Part shown: piece by piece, positions 46,704-57,061 of the stretch
How positions within the stretch are numbered: position 1 is the first letter of the stretch
Layout: every line of letters begins with the position of its first letter
NCBI GenBank assembly: GCA_027886185.1
Contig: WOAB01000719.1
Coordinates: forward strand, 2,852,001-2,916,000
Source: Rheum nobile
Lineage: Eukaryota; Streptophyta; Magnoliopsida; Caryophyllales; Polygonaceae
Length of the DNA: 64,000 nt
Direction: 5' to 3'
The notes under the pieces: model-generated
Told to the model about the DNA's origin: nothing
The model's input: only the letters and a program-made list of their open reading frames with translations
Database searches by the model: none
Position numbers and translations under genes: made by a program

Positions 46704-47427
46704 TAATCACTAAAATATCAAGAATTGATGGTTCATCTTTCATGGGCGGATCCAGGTAGCAAAGGTACCCGACACAACCTTGTCGAAGTAGCTTAAACGC
46801 AGCGATCACATTGATAAGCCTGCCGTTATCAGCGTCATTCAGACCCTTAAATCTGCATACACACTGGCCCCCAGATGACACCGTCACAGTCCTTGAACTA
46901 AATCGATGACCGTCCCATGACGCGTCAACTAATCCATATCGAGAAATTATCGTATGGAGCCATGGCTAATCAAATTAAATCTGCCTCGAACTCCTTACCC
47001 TAAATGGTAATCAGGAAGTCTGACAGACGCTTGGTTCCAACTAAATGGTCACTATTTTGGACCAGCCCATTACATGGTTCACAGACGGCCCACTAATGGC
47101 TCTGAGCCCAGGCCCAGCCATTACCAGCGTCCACTATTGCCATGAGCCGCTGTCCATACATCTTAACCCATCCTTGATAGCTCCACCTAATTAATAGGCA
47201 GCCATCTCCTAAGAGGTTGTTGGTGAGTCTCGAACATGAGACCTCACCCCATACCAAGCAACGAAATACTAACTTGGTATAAACCAAAGGTTCATATATA
47301 AGAAGAGTTATAACAAAAGGTTCACAACCTCGTTGCACACACAACTTAACTTACTACACAACTATCTAAAACGAAAGACTGGGTAACACCCAATTCAACA
47401 ACATACCAACAGAAGGTAATAAGCACT
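46651..47427 (-). pseudogene. Protease region of element B, decayed, with an insertion
   Basis: Near 47380 the active-site word aligned with DSGAT of element A reads as ELGVT in one frame, so the catalytic aspartate is lost. CVQRGCEPFV at about 47345-47310 and DHLVGTKRLSDFLITI at about 47050-46990 are adjacent in element A but lie about 250 bases apart here, implying an insertion. 46887-46651 reads SSGGQCVCRFKGLNDAD and LLRQGCVGYLCYLD before the reverse transcriptase. Confidence 0.72.
47075..47320 (-). mobile_element. Insertion in element B protease, possibly SINE-like
   Basis: A stretch of about 245 bases separates two words that adjoin in element A. On the minus strand it includes ATGTTCGAGACTCACC, which resembles a pol III B box (GTTCGAnnC), preceded about 20 bases upstream by ACCAAGTTAGTATTTCG. 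A tRNA-derived SINE would fit, but no poly(A) tail or clear duplication was found. Identity uncertain. Confidence 0.3.
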
Positions 47428-48762
47428 TTAAGCATATGGAGCATCGGGTCCATCCGCCTCACGCATCTCGTAAAGGCGTTGACCTTGACTCCCAGAAGCC
47501 ATTGGGGCTTTCCCCTTGTTCTGTGCAGCTGTCTGCATCGAAGGACTAGGAGTCTCTGCTAGTTTAAACCTGGGTCGGTTACTCTGATTAACAGACCCCT
47601 GCTGTGACTCCACTCCTCTCTGCTTTTCCTGCCAACATAACTTCTGCAAATGCCCTTCATTCCCACAACCAAAGCATGTCTTTCTTTCCTTAGGACACGC
47701 AATACTCTTGTGCCCAGCAGCACCACAATTGTAACACATGATCGGACTCTTGCCCTGACCCGATTACTGTGTCGACTCTCCTTGAGCCCCACCCGTTTTC
47801 GCCTTACTAGATTTAGCAAAGTTAGACGGTGGCGCAGGACGTTTGAATCCACTCGCCTGAGGTTGATTTTGCGTCGACCTCTGGCGATTCTTTCTCTTGG
47901 TCGACTCATCCAGAGTCACCTCTAACTTGTAAGCCGCATCCACGTATTGCTCCAAGGTAGAGCAATTGTGGCTCAACATCATTGGCTTAATCTTTGGGCT
48001 CATCCACTCGTGAAAATGCCAGATTTTCTGTTCTTCACTGGATACTTCCGATCCAGCGTACCACAACAAGTGATTGAACTTGGTTGCCAGCTCATTCACC
48101 TTTAACCCTTCAGTCTTAGGGTAAAGAAATTCCTTGCGCTTTTCCTCCCTCATTGCCCGAGAGAAGAATCGGTCAATCATCTTGGTCTTGAACATTGCCC
48201 AATTCAAATCAGGGCTATCAGCAAGACCAGTGTTTTCCCACCACTCACTAGAATCTCCTTTCAGTTGAAGAGAAGCTATGTGCACCTTCTCAGCCTCAGT
48301 GCACTCCACACTGCGGAACAACCGCTCCATGTGAGAGAACCAATACGTCACTTCAACTGGTTCACCCTTCCCATTGAAGCTGTCAGGTCTCATAAAATTT
48401 ATGGCTTTCAACGCTCGGCCATAATCATTCCTACTCCTGACCACATTCTCCTGGTGCAAAGGTACATGAGTTTCCTGTTCTCCAACTCCCGGGGCCGCTG
48501 AGGATGCCGGCACATCTTGCGCCTGAGGCATATTCGGGTGTAGGACATCGCTCATTGCTTGCATGAAAATTCCTCGAATTTCTGCAATGGCCGCTTCATC
48601 AAATATCCTTAGAGCATTGGCCTGAGCTTGGTCATTTCCCTCTGGATTATTGTGAGAAACAGACTCGTGGTCCTCCACAGGGTTCGCAACATTCCTCACG
48701 TTTGGTCTGGGGTCATTACTCGGCCCAACACCAGCACGGATAGTGTCCCTCGTGTTCACCAT
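47428..48762 (-). pseudogene. Gag of element B
   Basis: Begins MVNTRDTIRAG at 48762, matching the gag start of element A. The first open stretch is 332 codons (to 47764), covering the retrotransposon gag domain with WFSHMERLF, SSEWWENTG, FSRAMREEKRKEFLYP and CSTLEQYVDA. A TAA at about 47766-47764 breaks the frame. It then continues in the same frame as a good double zinc knuckle, CYNCGAAGHKSIAC and CFGCGNEGHLQKLC (47739-47640), ending at 47428. This copy keeps the cysteines and glutamines lost in element A, so it is a useful reference for A's mutations. Confidence 0.87.
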
Positions 48763-49196
48763 CTATTTACCGATCAAATTCCAAGGATTTCATACATTAA
48801 TATCTTCCAATGTACTTAACGTAATGAAATCAACTTAGAAGAGATCAAACTAGGTAAATTTTCATTAGATGAACTTCAAACCGAGTTACTAGGTTCTACA
48901 ACCTCAAATCATAACGAGGGAACTGGGAATTCAAGCCTTACTGGAGATGGCGAAACCACCTCGGCTTCTTCCGAGTCCTTCAGAAGAGAAACGAAAACAC
49001 TCAGAATCTACGAGTGACAAACAAAGAATTAGTCTTTCTAAATATGGAAGTTCGTTTCCATATCAGACTACAGAAAAGGCACGACTATAAACGGTAATTA
49101 AAATTTTTCTCTTTTGAAAATTCAGAGCCTTTAAAACATTTTCAAAAACGAGTAAATGGTTCATAAATTTCCAAACCCGTTTTAAAACCTTAGGCT
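48763..49196 (-). other. Leader of element B
   Basis: Non-coding leader between the primer site and gag. It aligns by eye with the two ends of the leader of element A (for example CTATATTTAGAAAGACTAAT), but lacks about 1.2 kb that in element A holds the acidic ORF. Confidence 0.6.
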
Positions 49197-49208
49197 TTGA
49201 TACTAGAT
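49197..49208 (-). promoter_or_regulatory. Primer binding site of element B
   Basis: On the minus strand TAGTATCAAAGC, a two-mismatch version of TGGTATCAGAGC (G to A changes), directly after the 5' LTR end. Confidence 0.75.
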
Positions 49209-49209
49209 C

Positions 49210-51619
49210 TGTAACACCCCCAAATCGTAACCCATTTGGAAAGGTATTACCGCCAGTGACCTCGGTCTCCATACCGAAACCACCCCAGGCTTTACCATTT
49301 AAACACAAATCATAAACGGCAATTATGATTTAAACACCAAAATCTTTGGTTAAAACATATGTCTGGGGATTACATCCCATTCCCCAGAGGACAAAACAGA
49401 GTAATCAGCGGAAGTCTTTGTAAAACATAAATACAAGGGTCTTGATTGTAATGATCACCCACCAAGGATCGCAACCTGATACATCCATTAAAACACCGTT
49501 TGCTTTTATAGTCGTTCTAGCCTTTGTTTCTCGGATTCCTATCTGATGTGCCGAATCGAACGGATGAAACCAGCCAACCATGCAGAGAACAACTACGGTT
49601 GGTTAGTCTAATGAAAGACTACGCAAGGGTACAAAGCAGAGTGGTTCGAAATAGTTGTATTAGGTTAGACTCATCGTTTCTCGAATTAAAACCGATGACG
49701 ATAGTCAACCACCATACTCCTACTGGAATATATCAAGCAGCATGATCAAGAGAAGATTCTGAAAGACCGAGTCTTACAGCAATCAACCCAAAAGAAGACT
49801 CCAATGAATTGAGTCTTATCGGAATTATGACAAATGTTGAGGAACATTAATTAATCATACAAGCGTTCACAAACGACTTGATGTTTCGGTTCACGACCAA
49901 CCTCACCGCTTAATGCGAATCCAGATTGGAAAGAGAACGGTACTCTGATCACAGTCAAGACGAGCTTTCCTAGCTGCACTACACTTAGCTGCACTACTCG
50001 CCCAATGTATATTAATCATGTGCTACGACGGCACTTATCTTATTTAATTCTAAAACGCGCATCACGTTATAGGCTTTTAAAATATATGTTTCGCCATGAG
50101 GGACATATATTGAGTATATGTTTCGCCATGAGGGACATATAGGACATATGTTTCTCCATGAGGGACATACTCTTGAATGGGACGAATCCCAAGATTTGTA
50201 GCATCAGTTACGTGCCACCATCTCTATACCCGAGTATAGAGATCGGTCATGACCCACCAAATGATTTTTGGGTTTATCACCCTTTGCACCATTAATCATT
50301 ATCAAGAAACGACTGGACCTTGAATAGTCAATCGCTCCTACGAATACTCGTGCTAACTAAACAGTTCAACATAGTAATAATCATATCAAAGCCCTCCGGG
50401 CCATTATCATAATAGATATTCATAATAGCGTTGTTCTAACAGATATACAACCTATTATAATATCATATTCTTTTCATATTGTTGCCCTCCCGATAATCCT
50501 CATAAAATATATATCTATAATAACGTTGTTCTAACAGATATACAACCTATTATAATATCATATTTTAATCCATATCATTTATCAAAACTGTTCCCAACAA
50601 AACAGTAAATCATTCCAAATTAATTAACAATCAAACCATTGATAATTAATGGAAGTATGGAATGATAAGCAAGAGCGAACCGCCACTTGCCTTAGATCAG
50701 CCAAAAGCTTGAACGAAGCTTAGGAACAAGAGGTTTCCGGGTCTGGAACTGGGACGGATCCTGGATGTTAAATCCTTCTGGAACGACCCATAATGAGACC
50801 CTAAGTTAGATTCGACAATAGCTAGTACTAATCTAAAGAATAACGAAAGGAATCGAAGGGAACGGAGCCCGATCAAAAGCCACAGAAGCCAAGGCCAAAA
50901 CATGCCAAGGTCCTGTCGGCGGCGGTCGCCGCCTGCCTTACGGCGGGCGCCGCCTGTTCGTGGCGGCGGTCTCCGCTACAAACAGGTCAGAAACTTTCGA
51001 GAAGAAGAAATCTCACCGACGTCGATCGGTTTGCTTCTCCTTTGGTTTGCTTTGGATTCTAAGCTCCCTAAGGCCACCAAAGCTTTACTTTGAGATCAAC
51101 CAAACTCAAGAACGAAGCTTCGAATATTTCCGACGAGATGATGGGTTTTCCGGCGAGATTTTGGAAGAGAAAGGGCGAGTTCAGACGGGCTCGAATTCCT
51201 CTTCATTCTCTGTATATATAACCCAAGCAAGGAGGAGAAGCAGCCAGCTGCGTTGCCCGACCAACTAGACGTCCTTCGAGGCGTTAACGGCGCGAGTTTC
51301 CAGCTCCGGCGATGTCAGAGATATTGGCGGTGGTCGCCACCGACGACAGAAGGTCGCCGCCCGATTTGTGCCTGGCGGCGGTCGCCGCTTTCGCCGCTTT
51401 GGCCAATTCTTATCCGATTTGTCGTCCGGGTTAATAATATTCATACACGAACGACTTTTTAACCCAAAAAATACATTAACTGTATTTTATATTACTCAGA
51501 AAAATATTACAGAGACCAAACATCTCACAGAATGTCCGTATCTTCTCTGAATTTAATCTGACTTGTAATATGGGCTTAAGAAAATTCAAAATTACCCCTA
51601 CAAAATGAGGGATATTACA
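49210..51619 (-). repeat. 5' LTR of element B (2410 bp)
   Basis: Plus-strand ends TGTAACACCCCC and GGGATATTACA. Near-identical to 42394-44792 by eye, with a small ACTTAGCTGCACTAC duplication near 49980. Exact GCGGTCGC octamers are at 50922 and 51378, with variants at 50965 and 51330. Confidence 0.92.
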
Positions 51620-51716
51620 GTATTATCACCTTGCTGAGCAGCACTTCTCAACTGGATTCGGGAAACATTACTTGGACCTTCATTAGCCTCACGGTTATTG
51701 TTTCTAGTCTTCACCA
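51620..51716 (-). pseudogene. Gag N-terminus of element C, separated by element B
   Basis: On the minus strand it starts at ATG 51716 (MVKTRNNNREANEGPSN) and runs 33 codons to the GTATT duplication. Its continuation is at 42393 across element B. The first word resembles the MVNTR gag start of elements A and B. Confidence 0.8.
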
Positions 51717-52565
51717 TATGTTGACGAATCATAATGTCAATTTAGAATTTTCTAACTTGAATTATATGACGCATTAACCAATACCCATATTATAGAAAAC
51801 ATATAGGCCCAAGTTATTAATTCATATTAATTTTGACTGACCCAAGCACAACTAACTATTTTCCAAGAAGAATAATATTATGCTTTCACTTGCGATCAAT
51901 GTAGATAGGAAAATGTCAATAACTCTTATGACATTAATTCCAAGATTACAAATATTCCTATGAATGGATCTATAGAGTAGGTAACCGGATCGAAGCTTGC
52001 AGAAGTTTCAAAACACACTCTTAAATACTTTAAATTACACTTTAAGTTAATTCTCCATACCATTATCGTTTGTAGTACAAAATATTAATAAACTTAATCC
52101 TTTCAAAATTAAACTACCAACATTATCCTTTTTAAACCCACAACCACTTTCAAAATTACACTGTGAAATCATTAGACGAATTTAAAATTACTCGTTAAAA
52201 CACTATCATTATATAAGACAAAGTATATAACTTATTATTAGTTCTTAAATAATGAAACTACTAGTTTTATAATTCTAAACTCTCACTACTTGCAAAACCA
52301 TAACCTTAAAACCGTTAATTGAATTTAGAATTCAACTCTTTAAAGAACTTTTATCATATAAAACAACTTTTATAATTAATACAAGTCTCTTAATAACTAA
52401 CCCACAAATTTTTATCATTTTCTAAATATTAACCTATTTAAAAATCTTTGAATTAAATACTTTAAAATCAAGAACTCTATACATGTATTAATAAGAATAA
52501 GATAGTTTGAAAATAATTTTAAAAATTCTCAAACCTAACAATAGGCCAAGAATCTTAAGACCATT
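51717..52565 (-). other. Leader of element C
   Basis: AT-rich non-coding sequence between gag and the primer site of element C. No open frame of note and no trace of the acidic pre-gag ORF. Confidence 0.6.
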
Positions 52566-52577
52566 GCTATGATACCA
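52566..52577 (-). promoter_or_regulatory. Primer binding site of element C
   Basis: On the minus strand TGGTATCATAGC, one mismatch from TGGTATCAGAGC, just inside the 5' LTR end at 52582. Confidence 0.8.
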
Positions 52578-52581
52578 TATT

Positions 52582-53494
52582 TGTAACACCCCAACTTACG
52601 TTGGTAGTGTCACACGTCAATGACCTCAGACTTCAAGTCCAATGTCACCATAAGCTTTACTCTGAACAATTATACTTAAAGACAATCATAATAAAGAGTA
52701 AATAAAAGAATACATTTGCAATAAATATAAAATCTTTATTAATATTCTCCTCGTAAATTGAGGAGATAAGTTTTACAAATGATATTGAAGTTTACAGCGG
52801 GAGACTTTAAATGAATTCCAATTACATCTCTAGGTTACCTAAAACTGGTACCTATTACATTAATTAGAAAAGTAAATCTTATATTTAAAACAAACTCGAA
52901 AGTTCTACAAAAACAAAACTCCAACCGCAAACCTTCTTCTCCGTCTCGTTACTCCTAAACAACCTGAGGCAAGTCGACTGATGTGCCGTATAGGACGGAT
53001 GACACCAGCCAACCATGCAAGAAAAAATAGTGGTTGGTTAGTCTAATGAAAGACTACACAAGGGTACAAACAAAATGGTTCTTGTGGTTGTATCCAATCA
53101 CAGACGATACAAAACAAAAATACTTCAACTGAAACAAAGGATGGACAAAAGAGATATGCATCAAGAGAATACCCGAAATGAATGTGGGTATTATGGGAAG
53201 AAGACATGATTTGTTTGTTAACTTTTTAAATTACACACAACATATATAAACTCCATTGAATAATTGGGCTCGACCAACCTTACCGCATAATGCGAATCTA
53301 GATTGGAAAGACGACCCGCTTAAGCTGGAGCACGAGCGGTTTCCAAGTTGTACTTCTTGCTCGAAGTTTATTAATAATGTGCTCGCAACACTTATCTTAT
53401 TTAATTTCACGATACCACAATTATTATTAACAATTTTAATATAATCTCGAATAAACGAGAACAACACAGAGCGACATTACGTCCAACCCAATTG
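52582..53494 (-). repeat. 5' LTR of element C, truncated
   Basis: Starts TGTAACACCCCAACTTACG and follows the 37332 LTR through GTCCAACCCAATTG, then departs abruptly at 53494/53495. The remaining 2 kb or more is absent and does not reappear to the right, so this is a deletion or recombination breakpoint. Confidence 0.82.
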
Positions 53495-53522
53495 TAGAGC
53501 CCAAATGTAATCGTGGGGGGCT

Positions 53523-53819
53523 CTAGTGTTCCTCCTCATCAGCTGTCAATTGTAGGGCCATCATCGTTGCCAAATAATGTGTGGGGCTAATGACTCCTCC
53601 TTGGACAACATGATGCGCAACATCTCCATGGGAAACTCTGGACAGCTGGCCTTGGTACAACTTTTTTTTTTTTTTTAAATTCCGATTATTCTTTTTTTTT
53701 TTTTCGGAATTGTTTTTTTTTTTTTTTTGTTGATCCCCGTTTAAGGTTTTTTCGGGGATTTTATTTAGTGCAGGGAAAGAAGACTTACATTGGTGGTAAA
53801 CACCTTCTTCAATAGGCAT
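53523..53819 (-). pseudogene. Distal ORF remnant of the Athila-like element
   Basis: The minus-strand frame MPIEEGVYHQCKS...ends GDVAHHVVQGGVISPTHYLA and a DEEEH terminus. It includes a lysine/asparagine run caused by long A/T tracts. Athila-group ORFs may end in a similar way, but I am not sure. It appears to be all that remains downstream of the protease. Confidence 0.35.
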
Positions 53820-53846
53820 GAGTCTCTTTCCTGTAGGTTAGTTGGA

Positions 53847-53906
53847 AACAAAAACAAAAACAAAAACAAAAACAAAAACAAAAACAAAAACAAAAACAAA
53901 AACAAG
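53847..53906. repeat. (CAAAAA)n microsatellite
   Basis: About ten copies of CAAAAA in an uninterrupted run, giving an artefactual poly-leucine/phenylalanine frame on the minus strand. Confidence 0.93.
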
Positions 53907-54029
53907 GCAAAAACAAACAAAACTAATGCAAAAATAAAGAAGGAAAAGCAACGAAAATAATACATACCTCGGGTTGCCTCCCGAACAATGCCTTAGTTAT
54001 TGTCATGGCTTGACTTGGTATTCTCCCAC

Positions 54030-55214
54030 TTAACTTGGGTTGCTCAAAGCAATTGAACTCTTGGGGTCTATATCAGGGGGATGCCTCTTTGTATACTCCC
54101 TGTTGAGCTTTCCCCCCATGCTTGTGCACTTCATGATGGTTGGGCCGCTGTTCATATCTATGAATGCACTTGCCATCTTAAAAAACGGTCCACCCAGCAT
54201 CTCAGGGGCTGTATGTATGTCCTGCCCCGTATCTAGCATATAAAAATCCGCCACTTGAATCAGGGTCTCCTTCTTGTGCTTCCCCTTTGATTTCTTCTTG
54301 ATCTTGCGCAGCACCCCTAAAAATTCTGTGCAGCGAGGGATGATGTTCGCCAGCGTGACCAAGGGAACAGTTTCTGCGCAGTCACTGAAGGTTTCAAATA
54401 AATTTTTGTCGTTCTCCACCATTCTGGTGTCCTTCAGAGCCTCAGGGAAGGGTGTAGCGGGGTGCAGCGAGACAAGCGGGAAGGAGTTTAGATGCACATA
54501 CTCATCATAGGCAGCCTCGAGAGGGTCGGGGGCTGCCGGGGCATTTTCGAGAGGGGCGGGCGTCGCAGGATCGTTTCCGCAATCGCGGCTCTCCTCCTCT
54601 TGGTCGCTGAATTCCTCCAGTCCCAAAAAATATTCTTCCTCAGAAAGCACCTTGCGGTCCCAAATATCGTCTGGAAGGCCAAACTCCTTGAGTGAACCGC
54701 TGGCGTGGTCAGATTCCACCGCGGGTGCGGTCATGTTCGCAGAGGAATTCTCGGAAAATCCCACAACGCCTCCGCGGGTGCGGTAAAGATGCAGGACTTG
54801 TTCCGCCGCTGGGTGCGGTGAGAGTGGCGCGGGGTGCGGTCGGTCTTCTAGAGTCCCACCGTGGGTGCGGTCCGCCTGCCGCAGGTGCGGTGAACTCGAC
54901 AGAGAGTTCTCGCCTTCTGTGTCATCCTCTTCAGCACTAGGAGCGACGTTCAGCTGCTTACCACTTCTAAGCGTCACGGCACTAACATTTTCTCTCGGGT
55001 TAACTACCGTTTGAGACGGTAGAAGTCCCGAAATCTTTGCATCGGTCTTTGTGATAGCTTCAACCATTTGTCTCATCTGCTTTTCTAGATTCTTGATGCT
55101 TGACTCCCTAGTTTCAACACTAGTGCTGAAATGTTTATCCAGAGCTTGGAGCATATCTTCAGTTGACATGGAGGAACTAGGATTGGACACTGGCGGGCTA
55201 TGCTCATAGGCCAT
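54030..55214 (-). CDS. Athila-like gag-protease ORF
   Basis: An intact 394-codon frame on the minus strand. Residues about 15-65 (ALDKHFSTSVETRESSIKNL and EKQMRQMVEAI) are coiled-coil-like and precede VNPRENVSAVTLRSGKQL at about 72-90, the hallmark of Athila/Tat gag. The C-terminal part (about 310-394) resembles the retroviral aspartic protease region (PEMLGGPFFKMASAFIDM, matching the LGRPF-type motif), but the expected aspartic-protease active-site triad is not evident (VADFYMLDTGQD). Between them is an acidic, proline-rich segment (DRTHGG, HPAAE, RTRGG) encoded by six copies of a GC-rich motif. The large N-terminal gag domain is missing, so the ATG at 55214 is probably internal. Called CDS because it is open, but it is a truncated transposon gene. 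Confidence 0.65.
   Translation of the reverse strand: MAYEHSPPVSNPSSSMSTEDMLQALDKHFSTSVETRESSIKNLEKQMRQMVEAITKTDAKISGLLPSQTVVNPRENVSAVTLRSGKQLNVAPSAEEDDTEGENSLSSSPHLRQADRTHGGTLEDRPHPAPLSPHPAAEQVLHLYRTRGGVVGFSENSSANMTAPAVESDHASGSLKEFGLPDDIWDRKVLSEEEYFLGLEEFSDQEEESRDCGNDPATPAPLENAPAAPDPLEAAYDEYVHLNSFPLVSLHPATPFPEALKDTRMVENDKNLFETFSDCAETVPLVTLANIIPRCTEFLGVLRKIKKKSKGKHKKETLIQVADFYMLDTGQDIHTAPEMLGGPFFKMASAFIDMNSGPTIMKCTSMGGKLNREYTKRHPPDIDPKSSIALSNPS
54717..54891. repeat. Six copies of a CCGC-GGGTGCGGT motif inside gag coding
   Basis: Copies at 54720-54731, 54772-54783, 54806-54819, 54827-54840, 54858-54871 and 54879-54891. The core is GGGTGCGGT or GGTGCGGT preceded by CCGC, CCGT or GCGC. They are spaced 20-50 bases apart and account for the HPAAE, RTRGG and RTHGG words of the protein. 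The same motif is found four times in this element's LTR. Confidence 0.85.
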
Positions 55215-55501
55215 ATTGTACTGCCGTGGAGTACCCTGCTGGTAGAACGATTATGGCTCCGGGTAGAACTCCTGGTAGTTATGACCATATGGAGGGTATT
55301 ATTGGTACCCATAACTCGAATTGGGGTGATCTCTCCAACCTGGAGTGTATGCGTAGGAGTATGGGTCATATCGCGGCTCTCCCCAAAAATCCATATCTGT
55401 ATCAAAATCAAAAAAGAAAATACAAAAATCAGTAGCACGGGTGTGGACCGTAAGAGAGGTCCACACCAAAGTTGGTAACAAACAAAAACAGAAATTTTGA
55501 C

Positions 55502-55519
55502 TCCCCGGCAACGCCGCCA
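55502..55519 (-). promoter_or_regulatory. Primer binding site (tRNA-Asp type)
   Basis: On the minus strand TGGCGGCGTTGCCGGGGA, one base different from the complement of the plant tRNA-Asp 3' end (TGGCGCCGTTGCCGGGGA). This site is typical of Athila/Tat Gypsy elements. Confidence 0.88.
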
Positions 55520-55523
55520 AATT

Positions 55524-56943
55524 TGACAGGGCTTAAAGTCGTATGCCTAATCAAAGAAATCCTAAAGTACCTACTAAAGAGTATAGCAAGCAAGTCAGGG
55601 TCGATCCCACAGGGAATCAGGTTATCAATTCTTGTGTTTCGTAAACTACCAACTAGGAACTAGGGGGGGGGGGGGGGGGTTATTGTATGAGTTTCTTAGT
55701 AACCAAGTAAATAAAGCAAGAAAACAAGTAAACAAATTCGCAAGTAAAGGTTGTGAATATGGTGGGGAAAAATGTCACACCTGACAAAGATCCACACAAC
55801 AAGAGATATGGTTGATCACTGAATTCTATTAGCCTCAAGTTCTTATCTTTCCTATAGCTATCCTTATCCCGATCTTAGGTAACTATTAGTTCTACCAGCC
55901 CTAATAGTACTTATTACTAGGTCAAATCTGAAAACCTTCAAGACTCAACAAAGCAATAGCATTCAACCAAGGATTTAACAAGATACATGCAATAGAAACA
56001 ACCCGTTACTATAACATGCAATTAACTCTCTCTCACGATGAACACTCGCAACCCGCTCATGTAAATCGTGTTTGCTACTAGATATGCAACCCGAACCCGG
56101 AATCACAAGTCCTAGCTATATGGATAATATCAATAAACCTAGGTGATCAGTCTAGATAAATCAATAAGATTCAATAAACATTCAAACACAAGAGAATTAA
56201 TCCAACTAGATAGGAAAATGAACAAGAGTAGAAAACTCACAACCAATCAATTGCTGGCTTCAAACTGTCAAGTGCAACAATGGAGGTTTAGTTCTCCATT
56301 AGGGTTTGTGAGAAAATTATGAAAAGTGGCAACTAGGGTTAAAGAATGGATCCTCTAAAAGAGTCTTAAACTTAACTTAAATACTAAGAAAATAATTCAG
56401 AAATAAAGAAAAGAAATAAACAAACTTGAAAACAAAGTCTCGAAAATAAAATAAAACGGGAAATAAAAACTCGGAAATATCTTCAGCGCGTCGCCACCGC
56501 TGGGTGCGGTGACACCCACCGCTGGGTGCGGTGGTACTCCAGAATCACGGCCTCTTCTCTGTAAGGTTCGCCGCGGGGTGCGGTCATCCCACCGCGGGGT
56601 GCGGTGTCTTCTTCAGCTTCTGCGACACTTTAGTAAAAACGCCATAACTTTTGATTCCCAACTCGGATTGCGCTCATATTTTGAGGACTTGGAGTAGACT
56701 TCAAGATCTAACTCCTCGAATTGGAATCACTCCATTTGGACATCTGAGTAAAGAGAACGAACAATTTGAATTCAGCCCACTGTTCTTCTACTCTTCAATG
56801 CACTTCAAACATCTGTAAATCCCATGATTTCTTCACTTCTGGTCTTTTCTTCCGGATTACAGAATTACCATCAAATAATATCCAAACATCACGTAAATCA
56901 TGCTAATAACCACTAGATGCGTTATACAATATATCGCATATCA
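55524..56943 (-). repeat. 5' LTR of the Athila-like element (1420 bp)
   Basis: Plus-strand start TGACAGGGC next to the primer site. The far end is taken as TATCA at 56943, because on the minus strand that gives a TG start (TGATATGCG) and because MULE-type sequence begins at once after it. The end is an inference, as no second LTR is available. It includes a run of 17 G at 55663-55679 and four copies of the ACCGC(T/G)GGGTGCGGT motif at 56496-56605. Confidence 0.65.
56496..56605. repeat. Four copies of ACCGC(T/G)GGGTGCGGT in the LTR
   Basis: Two adjacent copies with T (56496-56510 and 56518-56532) and two with G (about 56570-56584 and 56591-56605). Each is a near-palindrome, with ACCGC and GCGGT arms around a GGGT-type centre. 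Same motif as in this element's gag. Confidence 0.88.
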
Positions 56944-57061
56944 GTGTGTGCATACAGAAGTGCTTGAGTGTGCATCAATTTCTATCAGTCAATAATTTAT
57001 ATAAATAAGTGCTCATGTATTTAAACTTGTGTGTGCTTTGAATAAATTATAGTTTTTCGCA

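Larger units (their letters stand above)
42394..51619 (-). mobile_element. Element B: Gypsy chromovirus, minus strand, integrase core deleted
   Basis: A 9226-bp element with LTRs of 2399 and 2410 bp, GTATT duplications and a primer site at 49197-49208. Minus-strand order: gag (48762-47428), decayed protease, reverse transcriptase, RNase H (45912-45184), integrase C-terminus and chromodomain (to 44829). By eye it is a close relative of element A over gag and pol, but its LTRs differ and it lacks the acidic pre-gag ORF. The segment from the end of RNase H through the integrase core is missing, joined near 45290. Frameshifts add to the damage. Confidence 0.9.
37332..53494 (-). mobile_element. 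Element C: gag-only Gypsy element, split by element B, 5' LTR truncated
   Basis: Made of a 3' LTR (37332-40782), a polypurine tract, a gag (minus strand, about 41160-42393), then after element B the gag N-terminus (51620-51716), a leader, a primer site (52566-52577) and part of the 5' LTR (52582-53494). The gag runs straight into the polypurine tract and no pol is present, so it is a TR-GAG-like non-autonomous element that would need proteins from a relative. Element B inserted into gag with a GTATT duplication. The 5' LTR stops abruptly at 53494, where an Athila-like fragment begins. Confidence 0.8.
53495..56943 (-). mobile_element. Athila/Tat-like Gypsy fragment: gag-protease, primer site and one LTR
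   Basis: The minus strand carries an LTR (55524-56943), a tRNA-Asp-type primer site (55502-55519), a 394-codon gag-protease ORF (54030-55214), and a further ORF end near 53523. The word VNPRENVSAVTLRSGKQL is characteristic of Athila-group gag. Reverse transcriptase, RNase H and integrase are absent, so the element has an internal deletion or is a non-autonomous derivative. Its 3' LTR is lost at the 53494 breakpoint. Confidence 0.8.

Noticed and set aside
53765..53965. Minus-strand poly-Phe/Leu frame
   Set aside because: Read through the (CAAAAA)n microsatellite; looks like membrane segments but is low complexity.
55502..55519. tRNA-Asp gene
   Set aside because: Only the 3' 18 bases match; the position next to an LTR end shows it is a primer binding site. 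The same holds for tRNA-Met-like words at 1718, 4325, 49197, 52566 and 62613.
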